A DNA stretch of 64,000 bases. It comes from Boswellia sacra. Taxonomy: Eukaryota; Streptophyta; Magnoliopsida; Sapindales; Burseraceae. Location of the stretch: contig SNVD02005099.1 of assembly GCA_013180625.2 (NCBI GenBank), positions 62,001-126,000 on the forward strand, given 5' to 3'. How positions within the stretch are numbered: position 1 is the stretch's first letter; every line of letters starts with the position of its first letter. The notes beneath the pieces were generated by a model. It was not told the DNA's origin and did not search any database. It worked only from the letters and a program-made list of their open reading frames with translations. Below are positions 12,580-26,737 of the stretch, in pieces. Both the position numbers and the translations under genes were made by a program.

Positions 12580-13076
12580 AATTATCAATCTATGATATAT
12601 GCTACCAAGGAAAGAATAGCCAAGAAGAACTCATCGGGCACCCTAACACGATTATCTCTCTAAAACCACACCTCAAAGATACCACACCTATAGTGTTTGT
12701 TTACAAAAGATGCCAAACTGAGGACTTCCAAGATCACCCCTACACGTTTGCCAACCGTCTTTCTTCTAACGTGTCTGAAACCTTTTCTATTGTCTTCTCT
12801 TCTCATAGTATTTTTCACTCATGTGAACAAGACTTATATATAGACCTTTAAGTTTTTTTCCTATTCTAGCAAGATTCTTAGACTATAAATATATTCAAAA
12901 CTCTTACTATTTCAGTTTCTTCATCAAATTATGAGTATCCAAGATTATGGTATTAAAACAAATTACAATCCAACTTAACTTCCTAGTTTAATATAAATTC
13001 CAATTTGTTTTAAATCTAATCTAGAAAGAAATCCTAGCTTGCCTAATACTTAACAAGACAAAACCACAAAATAACA

Positions 13077-16000
13077 ATATTCTCTCAAATTTTAAAAATA
13101 ATATGGAATCAATATTAATTTAAAATGTATTAACTAATATTCATTTCTAAAAAATATTTTCTAAAACAAAAAGAAACAAAGGTTTTCTTGGAAACGCAGC
13201 TGTATTTAAAATTGTTAGCCTTTAAGAAAGGATCCAAGTAGCATGTTTAGATTATGAAATTATTTCAATAACCTAGAGTTGCCTAAAAAATAAAAGTTTG
13301 TGACATGATTATTATTAAACTAAAAATTTTCACAATTTTGTAATTTATAAATAAATTACTATGATTTTTTTTTAAGATAGGTTGCTGCGTTAGCAAATGA
13401 GTAGTTTTATTTAGCCCTCATTTTTTCTCCTTATTCCAACCCACTTCTAATTTAACAAGGATATAATTGTAACTTTAAATTATAACAATCTCTTATTATC
13501 TCCCACGTTAAATTTTAACTATTTTCATTTCCTTAAATAGTCTTTTTTGACTTTAATGATATCTATCTTTTTTTTTCAGTTTAATATTTCATTGAATTGT
13601 TATTTGATCTTCACGGTTTTTGAATTTTTTTCATTCAATATTTTTATATCATTGCAGTTCTTTAAGTGAATGAATTATTAAAAGAAAAATTGTGATTTGA
13701 ATGCTAATCAATTGTTTTCTTTTATCTTATTGAATTGTCTAAATCCATATAAACAAAATAATTAATCAAATTATTTTTTAGTATTGGTGTTTAAAAGGGA
13801 TAGGATAATATGGATAATCTAGTGTCCGTTTAATCTAAGTTATTTGATATATTGAAACTTATAAAATAAAAAAAGAAATATACGTTAACTTTAACCTAAA
13901 ATAAAACGCAAAGAAATTGGAGCTGCGTGAGAGGGAGAGATGAAGATAATAAGACAAGAAGGAAAAATATGAGAAAGATATAAGAGATATATAAGGAAAA
14001 AATAAAAGCTTTGTTAAGTTTATCTGCTTGATATTAATTATCTATTATATTATATTTTTATTACAAATTTATTCTTATTTAATTTTGAAATGAGGGCTAA
14101 TGAGATTAAATGTGGGGGCTTAATAGAGCTATTCTTAGCGGATATTAAGAAATCTTATTTAGTTTCTTCAAGTGGTCCATCTTTCAAGGTGAATTACCCC
14201 TTCAATTCAATTAGACCAAAGAATGGCTAGTCCATAAGTATTACTAACCCATTTAAGATTTTCTTTTTTTAATTTTTTAGTCATGCGTATAATGTGTATA
14301 ACTAAGTATGAATATTTAACAAGGTGCACAACATAAAACATGGAAGAATTCTTTCACAATATGCATGAATGTGTCTTGTGCATATTGCAACAAATAAAAA
14401 ATAATAATAATTATGATATTTATTGATTTATTTCATTAATAATTTGATCCCTTAATAAAGGAAATGACCTTATTATTAATTTTTTAAAATAATTCATTTC
14501 AATTTAAAATAAAAACTTACAATTTGCATAAGGTTGAATTTCATCTTCCATTGTTTTTAATGTTCAACAAAGCTGTAACAAATAATTTGTGGAGTTAATA
14601 TCAATTACTACCCCTATTAGTTTACAACAAGTCACTTAGATGTGGCTTTCGAAAATTTAATCGCCAACTAGCAAATCATTTACAAAATTCATCAAAATAA
14701 GTTTCGAGCTAACAGATTCCGTCAATTGACTAAATAATAGGATTTTAATTACTTATTTATCCTTTTGTTTATTTAAAAAAAAAGCATGTGTATAATAAAA
14801 TAAGCTTTGGATAAAGAAATAACTAGGATACCCCTTATGAGTATTATATTTAGACATTTTATGCAATTACATATACTATTTTTCTATCAAAATACCCACG
14901 GTATGAAAAATCAACAGTGGAGTGAAACATTATGTAACCGTACTATATATTAAAAAAAGAGAGAGAAAGAGAAAATAAATCATAAAAACATAAATAATTA
15001 GTTACCATAGCATATCAAAAAAATTAAAATCACCTAATTCATGCGTGCAATGGAATAATACGATAAAACTATCATGTTATTACATGTATTTGATCATTAT
15101 ACTCAATTTTTTTTTAAAAAAAAAAACCCATTTTTCCCCAAATGCAAGTTCTCTAATTTTCAATAATTAATCAACTTATCCAAACGATCCAAGATTTTAC
15201 ACAGGTCTTCTAAGAATATGTATCTAACATCATATAAAATTTCATAGTATTTTAAATTTAGTAAGTGCCTCAAATAATTTAAGCTTTCAGAGACAACACT
15301 TCCATCTTACAATATTTGAGACCTAACCTTCATTTATTCAAAAATATATAACAATTCCTAAAGAGTTTCTAAAATCACAAAACTCTCAATATTTTAACAT
15401 GACATAAATAGGAAGAAGTTTGCTAGATTTCGTAATTTTTTTAAATAATTTTTCTGCTACTGATGACTTGCAGAGAAAATGAAATTCCAACATTGCATAG
15501 TTAATTTTAAAAATTCATAAAAAATAAAATACTTAACATTTTTAGTGATACAAATTTTAAACGAACTTTGAGATGTTTACTTTTAACATATCTAAACTTG
15601 AAAATCAAAATCAAAATGAAATAATTACAAAAAATTTAGAAATCCTATACTATCCACTACAAAAGCCTAGAGTTGATTAAGGTTACTCGTACAAGTTTAA
15701 TTAGACAAGTAAAAAGTCTAAACTGTCCTCTTCTCCAGTTACACTTTTTAACGGTATTGATATTCGAGGACTTATTTGATAAATTTTGTAAAAGATTGGG
15801 TGCTTTCTGCCCGTGTCTTTAAAAGCTACATGCCGTGTAATCACGTGCAGTTATTTAATAATTTCAAGTTTTACGTGCGTTCTACGCAAAGAATTTGTCT
15901 CTATTTTGGAATTTATGGGCCCATGTAGCAGTAGTAGAATTCTTAACTTGTGGAAAATGCTTAGGCCTTGACATTATATATGTTGTTAAAAAAAATGTAA

Positions 16001-17241
16001 ACAAGAAAAGTGACTATCATATTCATCCTACGGATTTAGCTGTGGTACAATAACTGTACCATATAAAAACTTTAAAAATTAGTAAACAATATGTAAAAAA
16101 CCGTAAATATTTATAAAAGAATCATAAATATAATTTTATTTATTCACAAATATACACATTATTTACAATTTTTGAAATTATTGTACGGCCGTAACAAGAC
16201 GCTCATGATACTAACTTCACTATCATAGCGAAACCTTTGAAATTATCAAATCATATTCATTTGGCATTGAGCATCTCATTTTATACAATTTATCATTTTA
16301 ATTTTTTTCCTAAGTTCATAATTAGACAGCATCTTTTTATTGCATAGTTTATTAAATCTTCTTGAAATTTTATTTAATTTATTTTTGAAAATAACAAAAA
16401 ATTCGACTTTTTCCCTATCCCTTTTCGTTTCAGTCGTGGTGTTGGAAGTTGGAACACATGATCCTATGTTCTCTTAAAACATAAAATAAACAATAAACAA
16501 GCTGATATTTTTCAAAGAATTGAATAGAAGATGTTTTCTTATGCCAATCACATTTTGCCTCCAGGAAATTAGCTTTTTAAGTTGTTAAATAGACAATATA
16601 CTACTCTATATCCGGATGTAAATCTTACAAATTCAACTATTCCTATAAAATAACAGTACATTAATTAATCATTTTATAAAAACATTCAAGATTGCGAACA
16701 TCATTCTGATATTTTTATTAGAAAACTCCTCATCATCACGAGATCACAATCAATCACTATATACGAGTGCAAAGATAAGGGTTTACTTAATGCAAGAACA
16801 CATAACTCATAACTGAGACGCACAACATTACCATTTCAAATTTGATACGAAAGACAGATGATTTTGTAAACCAACAGAAACGAAATAAGTATGTTAATCA
16901 CCCATTTCAAAGTTATATAGTAATAATATGAACATTAATGCAAACATATAGAAATCACACAAGAGCTTAAAACCAAACACAAGGACACAAACGGAAGTAT
17001 CCTTGTTTAAAGTTTGTTTATTAGAATAGGAAATGCACTAGAACAGAGCTCACTAGCTTAGAGAGATAGCATACCAGACAATCCCAAATAAACAATACAT
17101 GACTCATTGCACAGCTAATTATACTCCAAGCCACAATCGCAAGATGGTGCTAGCCAGATTATAAACAAATGATAATTGAGGACAAAATCCTACAAGGCAT
17201 ATACACCAGCACGATGGTGCTTGCTTTGTGCCTTAAATTTT
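13077..17241. other. Duplicated intergenic spacer and 3' flank of GST copy 3
   Basis: No gene seen. 13077-16390 is paralogous to 21443-26600 (shared phrases such as gcctttaagaaaggatccaag and ggcctgacatt-like tracts). It lacks both hAT-like insertions found there and so supplies their empty sites. 16390-17241 is the 3' flank and 3' UTR of GST copy 3, paralogous to the flanks of copies 2 and 5. The sequence is AT-rich, with no RNA gene recognised. Confidence 0.7.
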
Positions 17242-18134
<893 letters not shown>

Positions 18135-18207
18135 TCAGACAATCTTCAACACAGATCGGAGGAATATGATATTATTGAGTTGGTGAAAAGTACAAGAGTT
18201 TTGTTGC

Positions 18208-18217
18208 TTATTTATAG
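18208..18217 (-). promoter_or_regulatory. TATA box of GST copy 3
   Basis: Minus-strand CTATAAATAA about 95-105 bp upstream of the ATG at 18113. Conserved in place in copies 4 and 5. Confidence 0.75.
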
Positions 18218-18451
18218 AAAAGGTTCCCTGGTTTTGGTTCTAGCTTTCTATTATACGGTAGCTTTTTTAAAATGCAATTTTACGTCTTCGAGAGAAGAGA
18301 CGTTCTTTTTATTTCTTGTCGCCGTCTTGGAGAATCGTCTTCTTGAAATCAGCCAATCTCGTCTCGAAAAATCCTAATTAATTAGGAAATAAATAGATCA
18401 AGAAATTTAAATATTGAAAAAGAAAAAAAATTCTAGACTCTTCGCAAAATA

Positions 18452-18468
18452 GGTCATTGCTTCCGTCA
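18452..18468 (-). promoter_or_regulatory. as-1-like element of GST copy 3
   Basis: Minus strand TGACGGAAGCAATGACC: two TGAC(G/C) cores with starts 12 bp apart, the spacing of the as-1/ocs elements bound by TGA-type bZIP factors in plant GST promoters. It lies about 345 bp upstream of the ATG. The second core ends in C rather than G, so binding may be weaker. Conserved at 35548 and 63593. Confidence 0.6.
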
Positions 18469-19994
18469 TGAGATGCTTTTAAAAAGAGTTGGCGCTTCCG
18501 TGATTTGACTTACAGTTGCCTTATTCATATTGAGACCGACAAGGCTCACAATTGAGATTTGGGAGCGATTGCGTTCCAGGACAGGTAGGTCAACTAGAAA
18601 GACCCCAAAAAAAAAAAAATTCACCAATTTTTATCTCGCGTGGTTGGGTCTCGTCCACTTAAATAACTGTATTTTCTCTTCCTAGGTATTAAAAAAAAAT
18701 TTTAATGTATAAATTTTATGGAATATCTTTTCTTTTTTTATATTCCACGGAAAATAATTTTAAAAAATTATCAATTTCTTTTTTATTTTTTATAATTCAG
18801 GAAATTATACTTATTAATAAATTTTATGAAATCGATTATTAATAATAAAAAAATTGATTTCATAAAATCAATGATTTGAGTATCACATCACACCCTTGTA
18901 GATTAGCAAATAAAGTTATAAAATTTCTCAATAAAATAATTTTTGAATACCTTAAAAACACTTAAAGAGATAAATAATAATTTTATAAAATTTATTTTTT
19001 AAATTAATATTAAAAGAAAAATGGAAAGTACCCGACAAAATTAATCTAAATAGTTAAACTCTTATAAGAACTTTTATAATTTTCTCGTACTTTTGAAATA
19101 TGTTTTTAGAAATTTGAAAGGGAAGTTACCCTAATTTTCTTTTTTAACAAATAAATATATAATTAACTGATTAAATTAGTGAGTAACGTAAATAAAAGAA
19201 GTTCATGAATGATGCTGACTTTACATCTAAACTTTAATAATATGGTTAATTCCATTGTTTGCACTAGCTAGTGTAGAACGATCTCTCAACTTCTTCAGTG
19301 TAGAAATTTCGAGTCCTCGCTAGCTGAGATGGCTTGTGATTACGTGAGTTCTTATCATGTATTTTAATTATATCATTACTTCGAATAAATTATGTTACTG
19401 ATTTTTAATTGTTAATTAAATTCAAAAAAATGGAAATATTCTATTTATATCCCATCAATGACCTAAAAAGTAACCAATAATCATGATATTTAATCACAAA
19501 TGATTATAGATGAGCATGTAAGGATTATTTTGTTCCTTATATTTTTAATAAATTTTTTTAGCAATCACCATATGTAAAAATAATATTATATTACTGAAAT
19601 TGAAGCAGGAGCCGACCTTAGTGAAGCTGGGCCGGGGTGTAGCCCGGTCTAGATTTTTGATAAGAATTTCCATGCAGCACATTTTTCATCCAAATGTTTG
19701 ACTGTGATCCATGTAATCCCTTGAATTTTAGAAACGTACACAAAAACCCTAAATGTTGACAATGAAAGCGAATTTAAACTAAAGCCCGTAAGCGACGCAT
19801 ATTTTGCATCTCTTTTTCATATAAAGTATCCATAATCTTAATTCTGAATTTTAAATTAAAAATAAAATAATAATTTATGATTTTGAGGATTTTTAAATAA
19901 TAAAAAACACATTTTAAAGTTATTTAAAATAAAAAATAATGTGCTTCAGTGGTAGACTTTCTGTATTAGATTTTATTAAGGCTCAATTTATATC
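18469..19994. other. Distal upstream spacer of GST copy 3
   Basis: No gene. Paralogous to 35565-36386 followed by 49146-49640 and 53775-53890, and to 63610-64000. It holds the empty site for the Ulp1-carrying MULE (tagaaattt once at 19301-19309) and for the 164-bp-array element (tctttttca once at 19811-19819). Confidence 0.75.
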
Positions 19995-20442
19995 GTCATA
20001 TCAGTTTTATTAACATTTTTTATTACCAAAATATTCATATAATAAATAAAACACGTGAAACAAATGAAATTTAAAACAAAAAAAGAGATATTTTTCTGTT
20101 ACTTTGCTGAAAGAAGAAAAAAGAAGTTGCATCAAAAGGAAGAAAGGGCTTACAGTGAACTTTTGATTCGGGCAAAAGCCATACACAACCATGTAGCTTA
20201 CTAAGAGAACTATTTTATGTCATATCAGTTTTATTAACATTTTTTATTACCAAAATATTCATATAATAAATAAAACACGTGAAACAAATGAAATTTAAAA
20301 CAAAAAAAGAGATATTTTTCTGTTACTTTGCTGAAAGAAGAAAAAAGAAGTTGCATCAAAAGTAAGAAAGGGCTTACAGTGAACTTTTGATTCGGGCAAA
20401 AGCCATACACAACCATGTAGCTTACTAAGAGAACTATTTTAT
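19995..20442. repeat. Near-perfect 224-bp tandem duplication
   Basis: Units 19995-20218 and 20219-20442 differ at one base by eye (aaaaggaag against aaaagtaag). The unit is the dispersed repeat block seen singly at 2660 and 5865. The small open frames inside it are only copies of each other. Confidence 0.93.
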
Positions 20443-20598
20443 ACATTTTGATGCAGTTAATTTTTTAATAATAATTATTAATTTCTTAAGAGTGTATAAT
20501 AAAAAAAAATCAACATTAGTGTATAGAAGAGATGGGTAGAGAGAACTAAGTGGTTGCTTATAAATTTTGTATTCTTATTTTCAAAATTAAGAAAGGAT

Positions 20599-20621
20599 TT
20601 ATTATTATTATTATTATTATT

Positions 20622-20653
<32 letters not shown>
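20599..20653. repeat. (ATT)n/(GTT)n compound microsatellite
   Basis: About eleven ATT units followed by about seven GTT units, immediately before the solo LTR at 20654. Confidence 0.93.
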
Positions 20654-20657
<4 letters not shown>

Positions 20658-21442
20658 GAGAAATTTACACTACCCGCGGAAGCGCTCTATCCAAGATCTT
20701 AACAGAATTATGATGAAACAATGAACAAAGAAAAGCAAACAAGAAAAATAAACAAGACAAGTGACATCAGATTTATAGTGGTTCGACCAATCAAGCCTAT
20801 GTCCACTTTGGAGATCTAAGTAACAATTTTATTCAATCAATAACAAAGAAGAATTACAAGAATACAAGCAGTAATTATAAAAGATTTCAAGCCTTACAAC
20901 CTTCCATACATATTCCCCAAGATAATCACCAATCTGTGATAGATGCTTCAAAGGAAAGAATAACCAATAAGAACTCCTCGGTTAAATAACCAAGAAGAAC
21001 TCCTCGGTTACCAGATCTTGGACATGATACCACACCCTAATTATACCACACATATGGTGTTTGTTTACAAAAGATGCCAAACCGCAGACCTCCAGGATCA
21101 ACTCCCACACGTTGCCAACCTTCTCTCTTCCAAGGTGTTTGAAACGTTTTCTACTGTCTTCTCTTCTTGTAGTATTTTTCACTCATGAAACAAGACTTAT
21201 ACATAGGTTATTGAGTTTCTTTCCTAGTCTAACAATGATTCGTCGATCAAAAGTATAATCAAAACTTTTTCTATTTCAGTTTTCTTGTCAAATTATAACT
21301 ATCCAAGATTATCCTATTAAAACAAATTACAATCAAACTTAACTTCCTAGTTTGATGTAAATTCCAATTTGTTTTAATCCTAATATAGAAACAAATCCTA
21401 AATTACCTAATACTCTAACAAGACAAAACCACAAAAATAACA
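20654..21442. mobile_element. Solo-LTR-like element, uninterrupted copy (789 bp)
   Basis: Starts TGTTGAGAAATTTACAC and ends AATAACA. Same element as 6247-13076 but without the MULE, so it provides the empty target near 20923-20932 (aatcaccaat). Contains the phrase atagtggttcgaccaatcaa. No coding sequence. Being shared by two spacers, it inserted before that duplication. Confidence 0.6.
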
Positions 21443-22198
21443 ATATTTTCTGAATTTTTAAAAATAATATGGGATAAAATGTATTAATTAATATGCATTT
21501 CTAAAAAATATTTTCTAAAAACAAAAACAAAAAAAGGTTTTCTTGGAAATGCAACTATATTTAAAATTGTTAGCCTTTAAGAAAGGATCCAAGTGGCATG
21601 TTTCGATTATGAAATTATTTCAATAACCTAGAGTTGCCTAAAAAATAAAAGTTTGTGATATGATTATTATTAAACTAAAAATTTTCACAATTTTTCAATT
21701 TATAAATGAATTACTATGATTTTTTTTTTAAAGATAGGTTGCTGAGTTAGTAGATGAGTAGTTCTACTTAGCCCCTATTTTTTCTCTCATTACACCTGAC
21801 ATCTAATTCAACAAGGGTACAATTATAACTTTAAATTATAACAATTTATTATTATCTCCCATATTAAATTTGAACTATTTTCATTTCCTTAAATAAAGAC
21901 TTTTTTTACTTTAATGATAGCTATCTTTTTGTTTTTTTCAGTTTAATAGGTCATTGAATTGTTATTTGATCTTCTTGGTGTTTGAATTCTTTTTCTTTTG
22001 TTCAATATTTTTATATCGTTGCAGTTCTTAAGTGAACAAATTATTAAAAAAAATCATGATTTGAATGCTAATCAATTGTTTCCTTTTATCTTATTGAATT
22101 ATCTAAATCCACATAAAAAATAATTAATCAAAGTATATTTTAGTCTTGGTGTTTAAAAGGGATATGATAATATGGATAATCTAGTGTTCGTTTAATCC

Positions 22199-23097
22199 CA
22201 GGTGTTCAAAATCTAATCCAATCCGCCCAAACCAATCGATCCAATCTAAACCAATCCAATTTTGATTGGATTTAATCAACTGATGGATTGAAATTTTTGA
22301 AAACCTAATTAATTGGATCGGATAACAGATCCTATTATAAAAATCCATCATAAACCAATCCAATCCAAGTAATAGATAATAAATTAACTTTGTAATATCT
22401 AAAAATTAAAATTAATATTTGATGATCATTGATATAATGTATATGTGCTATGTGTAATTGGTAAGTATAAATATAACTTAGTTATTATTATTATTTTATT
22501 TCATGAATTGTTTTTTCATGTCAATTATATTTATCTCAATATAAAAACTATCAATTACTTACTAATTATTTATTCATGTTTGTAGGGCATTCTTTACTAT
22601 GCATGGATGAGATTGAGTTAACACAATTATGCAGTAATAAATTTTTTCAAGTTACATATTATGCATATCAGCTTATTGCGTGGAGTCCTATAAATTTATT
22701 TAAATTACAATGTTTGTATTAGAATGATTTAAATTTTTATTATTATTTTATTTAGGAACATTAATCAATTTATAAATGAATTTTTATTTATTACGTTATG
22801 ATTTACCGATATTTTAATTTACTTGATAACTTTATGTTATCATTATCTTTATATAATATAACATTAACTTGTGTTTTTTATTAGATCATATTAGATTCTT
22901 TTTATTTTTAATTTTTTAAAGTTCGGATTGGATCGAATTGAATCGGATCGAATGATTTTTTTTTTTTAAATCGAATTGGATTGGATTTCAATCTTTGATT
23001 GGATCGGATTGTATTAAAAAATCTCTAAACCAATCATTATTGGATTGGATTGATTATTAGCTAAATCCATTGTATCTAAACTGATGAATATCCCTAG
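22199..23097. mobile_element. Non-autonomous hAT-like element with AATCC-rich ends (899 bp)
   Basis: Absent from the paralogous spacer near 13830. Ends CAGGTGTTCAAA and ATATCCCTAG form short imperfect inverted repeats (CAGGTGTTCA against CTAGGGATATTCA). The flanks tttaatcc (22191-22198) and tataattt (23098-23105) look like a decayed 8-bp duplication. Arrays of CCAATC on the left and GGATTG on the right could fold back on each other. No transposase is present. Confidence 0.7.
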
Positions 23098-24267
23098 TAT
23101 AATTTAAGTTATTTTATCTATTGAAACTTATACAGAAAGAAATATACATTAACTTTAACCTAAAATAAAACGCAAAGAAATTAGAGTCGCATGAGAGGGA
23201 GATATCAAGTTAATAAGGTAAGAAGGAAAATACGAGAAAGAGGTAACAGATATATAAGGAAAAAATAAAAGTTTTATTAAGTCTATCTGCTTAATATTAA
23301 TTATCTAATATATTATATTTTTGTTTCAAATTTATCCTTATTTAATTTTGAAATGAGGACTAATGAGATTAAATGTGGGGGTTGAATAGAACTATTCTTA
23401 GCAAATATTAAGAAATCTTATTTAGTTTCTTGAGGTGGTCCATCTTTCAAGGTGGATTACCTCTTCAATTGGACCAAAGAATGGCAAGTCCAAAAAAAAC
23501 TCATTTTCGATAACTTGTTGATGCTCATTACCACATTTTCAGATTTCTCATTTGTTAATTTCCTGGTTTAGTGTGATATAAAGATACATCCATGAGCATT
23601 GCCAACCCATTTAAGATTTTTTTTAGTGATGTGTACAATGTGTATAACTAAATATGAATATTTAACAAGGTGCACAACATGAAAGATGGAAGAATTCTTT
23701 TACAATATGCATGAATGTGTTTTATGCATATTGCAACAAATAAAAAATAATAATAATTACGATATTTGTTGATTTATTTCATTAACAATTTGATCCCTCA
23801 ATAAAGAAAATGACCTCATTATTAATTTTTTATGATGATTCATTTCAAAATATAAAATTAAGATCTGCATAAGGTTGAATTTCTTTTTCCATTGTTGTTG
23901 ATGTTCAACAAAGCTATAACAAATAATTTGTGGAGTTAATATCAATTACTACCCCTATCATTTTACAAAAAATCACTTAGATGTAACTTTTGAAAATTTA
24001 ATCGACTACTACCAAACCATTTGCAAAATTCATCAAAATAACTCTCGAGCTAACAGATTCCATCAATTGACTAAATAATAGGATTTTAATTACTTATTTG
24101 CTCTTTTGTTTATTTTAAAAAATGCATGTGTATAATAAAATAAACTTTGGATAAAGAAACAACTAGTATACCCCTGATGAGTGTTATAATTAAACATGAC
24201 ATTCTATGTAATTACAAACCCTATTTTTCTACCAAAATACCCTTGATATGAAAAATCAAGAGCGGAC

Positions 24268-25055
24268 TAGACTTGGCAACAGGCCGTGTTCGAATGGTTT
24301 TGCTCATTTCGTATTCGTGGCATGTTAAATTATCTTAATTCAAATACAACTCATTAACTTATTAGGTCTAAATCTTAAAACCTAATTCAGACTGTTAACT
24401 TAACGTGTTACCCAAATCCAACCCATTAAACCCGTTTTTTATTTTTAAGTTAGATAACAATATATTTAACATGATTTGTATAAATTATAAACATAAAATA
24501 TAACTAATAGTTTATAAATTTAATATCTAATGAATATTTGAAATCAACTGAAATATTTAAATTTAATATAATACGAAAACATAAACAAAGTTTTATATTC
24601 AACATCATTTAAATGTCCATCTAAAACATATTTAAGATAAACAATTAAAAATGTCCAATTGTTGAATAATTTTTTAAAATAAAATAGGACATTTTATAGG
24701 TTATTTCCTTGTATCTCCTATCAAAATGTCATACCCGTACACCCACACATCTAAGAAAAATATGACGTAACTGTATTAGAATAATTTTAATTAAGTTAAA
24801 AATAGTTATAAAATAGTATTACATTTAATTATTTTTTATGTATTATAAATAAATTAACTAAATTATCTTTAATATTAACGGGTTAAACGGGTAAAACAGT
24901 TTTTTATAGGATAAAATCAAACACAGTATAATATCAAACTGGTTTTATCATGTTAACCTATTAACGATTCGATTCGATAATATTATATCCAAAACATGTA
25001 TTTATCGAATAGTTTCATGTCGTATTAATGAATCGTATAAAATTTCTTAGACCTA
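24268..25055. mobile_element. Non-autonomous hAT-like element (788 bp)
   Basis: Absent from the paralogous spacer near 14930. Left end TAGACTTGGCAACAGG; right end AGACCTA (reverse complement TAGGTCTAAG). Flanks gagcggac (24260-24267) and gagtagac (25056-25063) agree at 6 of 8 positions, the duplication length of hAT elements. No coding sequence. Confidence 0.7.
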
Positions 25056-25132
25056 GAGTAGACTATTATGTGATCGTACTATATATATAAAAAAAAAAAA
25101 AGAGAAAATAAATCATAAAAACATAATAATTA

Positions 25133-25188
25133 GTTACCATAGCATGTCAAAAAAATTAAAGTTACCATAGCATGTCAAAAAAATTAAA
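25133..25188. repeat. 28-bp tandem duplication
   Basis: gttaccatagcatgtc followed by an A-rich tail occurs twice head to tail; the paralogous spacer at about 15000 has one copy. Confidence 0.9.
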
Positions 25189-26737
25189 GTCACCTAATTC
25201 ATGTATGCAGTGGAATAATATGATAAAACTATATGTTATTACATGTTTTTTATCATTATACTCAATTTTTTTTTAAAAAAAAAAAACCCATTTTTCCCAC
25301 AAATGCAAGTTCTCTAAGTTTCAATAAATAGTCAACTTATCCAAACGATCTAAGATTTTACTTGGGCTTCTTAGGAATATGTATCTAATATCATATAAAA
25401 CTTCATAGCATTCTAAATTTGGTAAGAACCGTAAATAATTTAAGTTTTTAGAGACAACATTTCCATCTTACAATAGTTAAGACCTAACCTTCTTTTATTC
25501 AAAAATATATAACACTTTATAAAGAGTTCCTAAAATCATAAAACTCTTGAGATTTAAACAGAATATAAAGACAAACAAATTTGCTAAATTCATAATTTTT
25601 TGAGACCTCTAGGTGCCTTAAATAATTTTTCTAATACTAATAACCCGTAAAGAAAATGAAATACCAACATTGCATACTCAACTTAAAAAATTCATAAAAA
25701 AGTTGAATACTTAACATTTTTTAGATTTTATACCAACTCTTGAGATGCCTACTTTTAAGATATCTAAACTTGAAAATCAAAATCAAAGTAAGGTAATTGC
25801 AGAAAGTTTAGCAATCCTATACTATTCACTACAAAAGCCCAGAGTTGATTAAGATTATTTATACAATTTTATTAATTAGAAAAGTAAAAAGTCTAAACTG
25901 CCCTTTTGTTGTTACACTTTCTGACGGTGTTAATACTCAAGGACTTATTTGATGAATTTTATGAAAGATCGTGTTCTTTCTACTTAAATTTTCAAAAGTT
26001 ACATGCCGTGTGATCACATGCACTTATTCAATAATTTCAACTTCTACATGCATTATAAATGAAGAATTTGTTTTTATTTTGGAATTTATGGGTCCACATA
26101 GCAACAGTAGAATTCTTAAGTTTCGGAAAATGCCTGGGCCTCCACTTTTATAGATTTTGTTAAAAAAATGTGAAGTTAAGAAAGCTAAACTATCATATTC
26201 ATGGCACAAATTTAGCTATGATACAGTTGCTATACCATACAACAACTTTAAAAAATAGTCAACAATGTAAAAAAAATCATAAATATTTATATAAAAATTG
26301 TAAATACAACTTAATTTATTCTTTTATAACTTTTATACATTTACAACTTTTGTATAAATATTTACGATCATTTATACATTATTTACGATTTTTGAAGTTA
26401 TTGTACAGTATAACAACTGTACCATAGTGGAAATCGAATGATACTTCACCATCATAGCAAAACCTGTGAAATTATCAAATCACTTAGGCATCTTATTTTA
26501 TCCAATTTGTCATTTTAATTTTTTTCTTAAGTTCATAGTTAGAAAATCTATTTTTGTTACATAGTTTATTAAATCTTATTGAAATTTTATTTAATTTATT
26601 TTAGAAAATAATAAAAAATTCAAAATTTCCCCTCTTTTTTCGTTTTAGTCGTGGTGTAGAAACACAAGATCCTATGTTCTCTAAAAACATAAAATAAGCG
26701 ATAAAGAAGCTGATATTTTTCAAAGAATTGAACAGAA

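Larger units (their letters stand above)
6247..13076. mobile_element. Solo-LTR-like element, split by the MULE at 6527-12579
   Basis: The two outer parts (6247-6526 and 12590-13076) form a sequence of about 770 bp beginning TGTTGAGAAATTT and ending AATAACA. It aligns throughout with 20654-21442. The paralogous spacer near 3010 lacks it, which defines both ends. The flanks are ctatt and atatt, a possible degenerate 5-bp duplication. TG...CA ends, size and lack of coding sequence fit a solo LTR. No PBS, PPT or pol is present, so the family is unassigned. Confidence 0.6.
21443..26737. other. Duplicated intergenic spacer upstream of the copia element
   Basis: Paralogous to 13077-16500. It differs mainly by two hAT-like insertions (22199-23097 and 24268-25055), a short insert near 23490-23600 and a 28-bp tandem duplication at 25133. 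No gene or RNA gene recognised; the short open frames are stop-poor AT-rich sequence. Confidence 0.7.

Noticed and set aside
19606..19670. GC-rich patch (gccgaccttagtgaagctgg) repeated at about 49450
   Set aside because: Explained by the segmental duplication of the GST upstream spacer; no RNA gene structure recognised.
20010..20446. Two similar small frames starting MVVYGFCPNQKFTVSPF
   Set aside because: They are the two units of the 224-bp tandem duplication read through; the diverged repeat copies at 2660 and 5865 do not preserve them.
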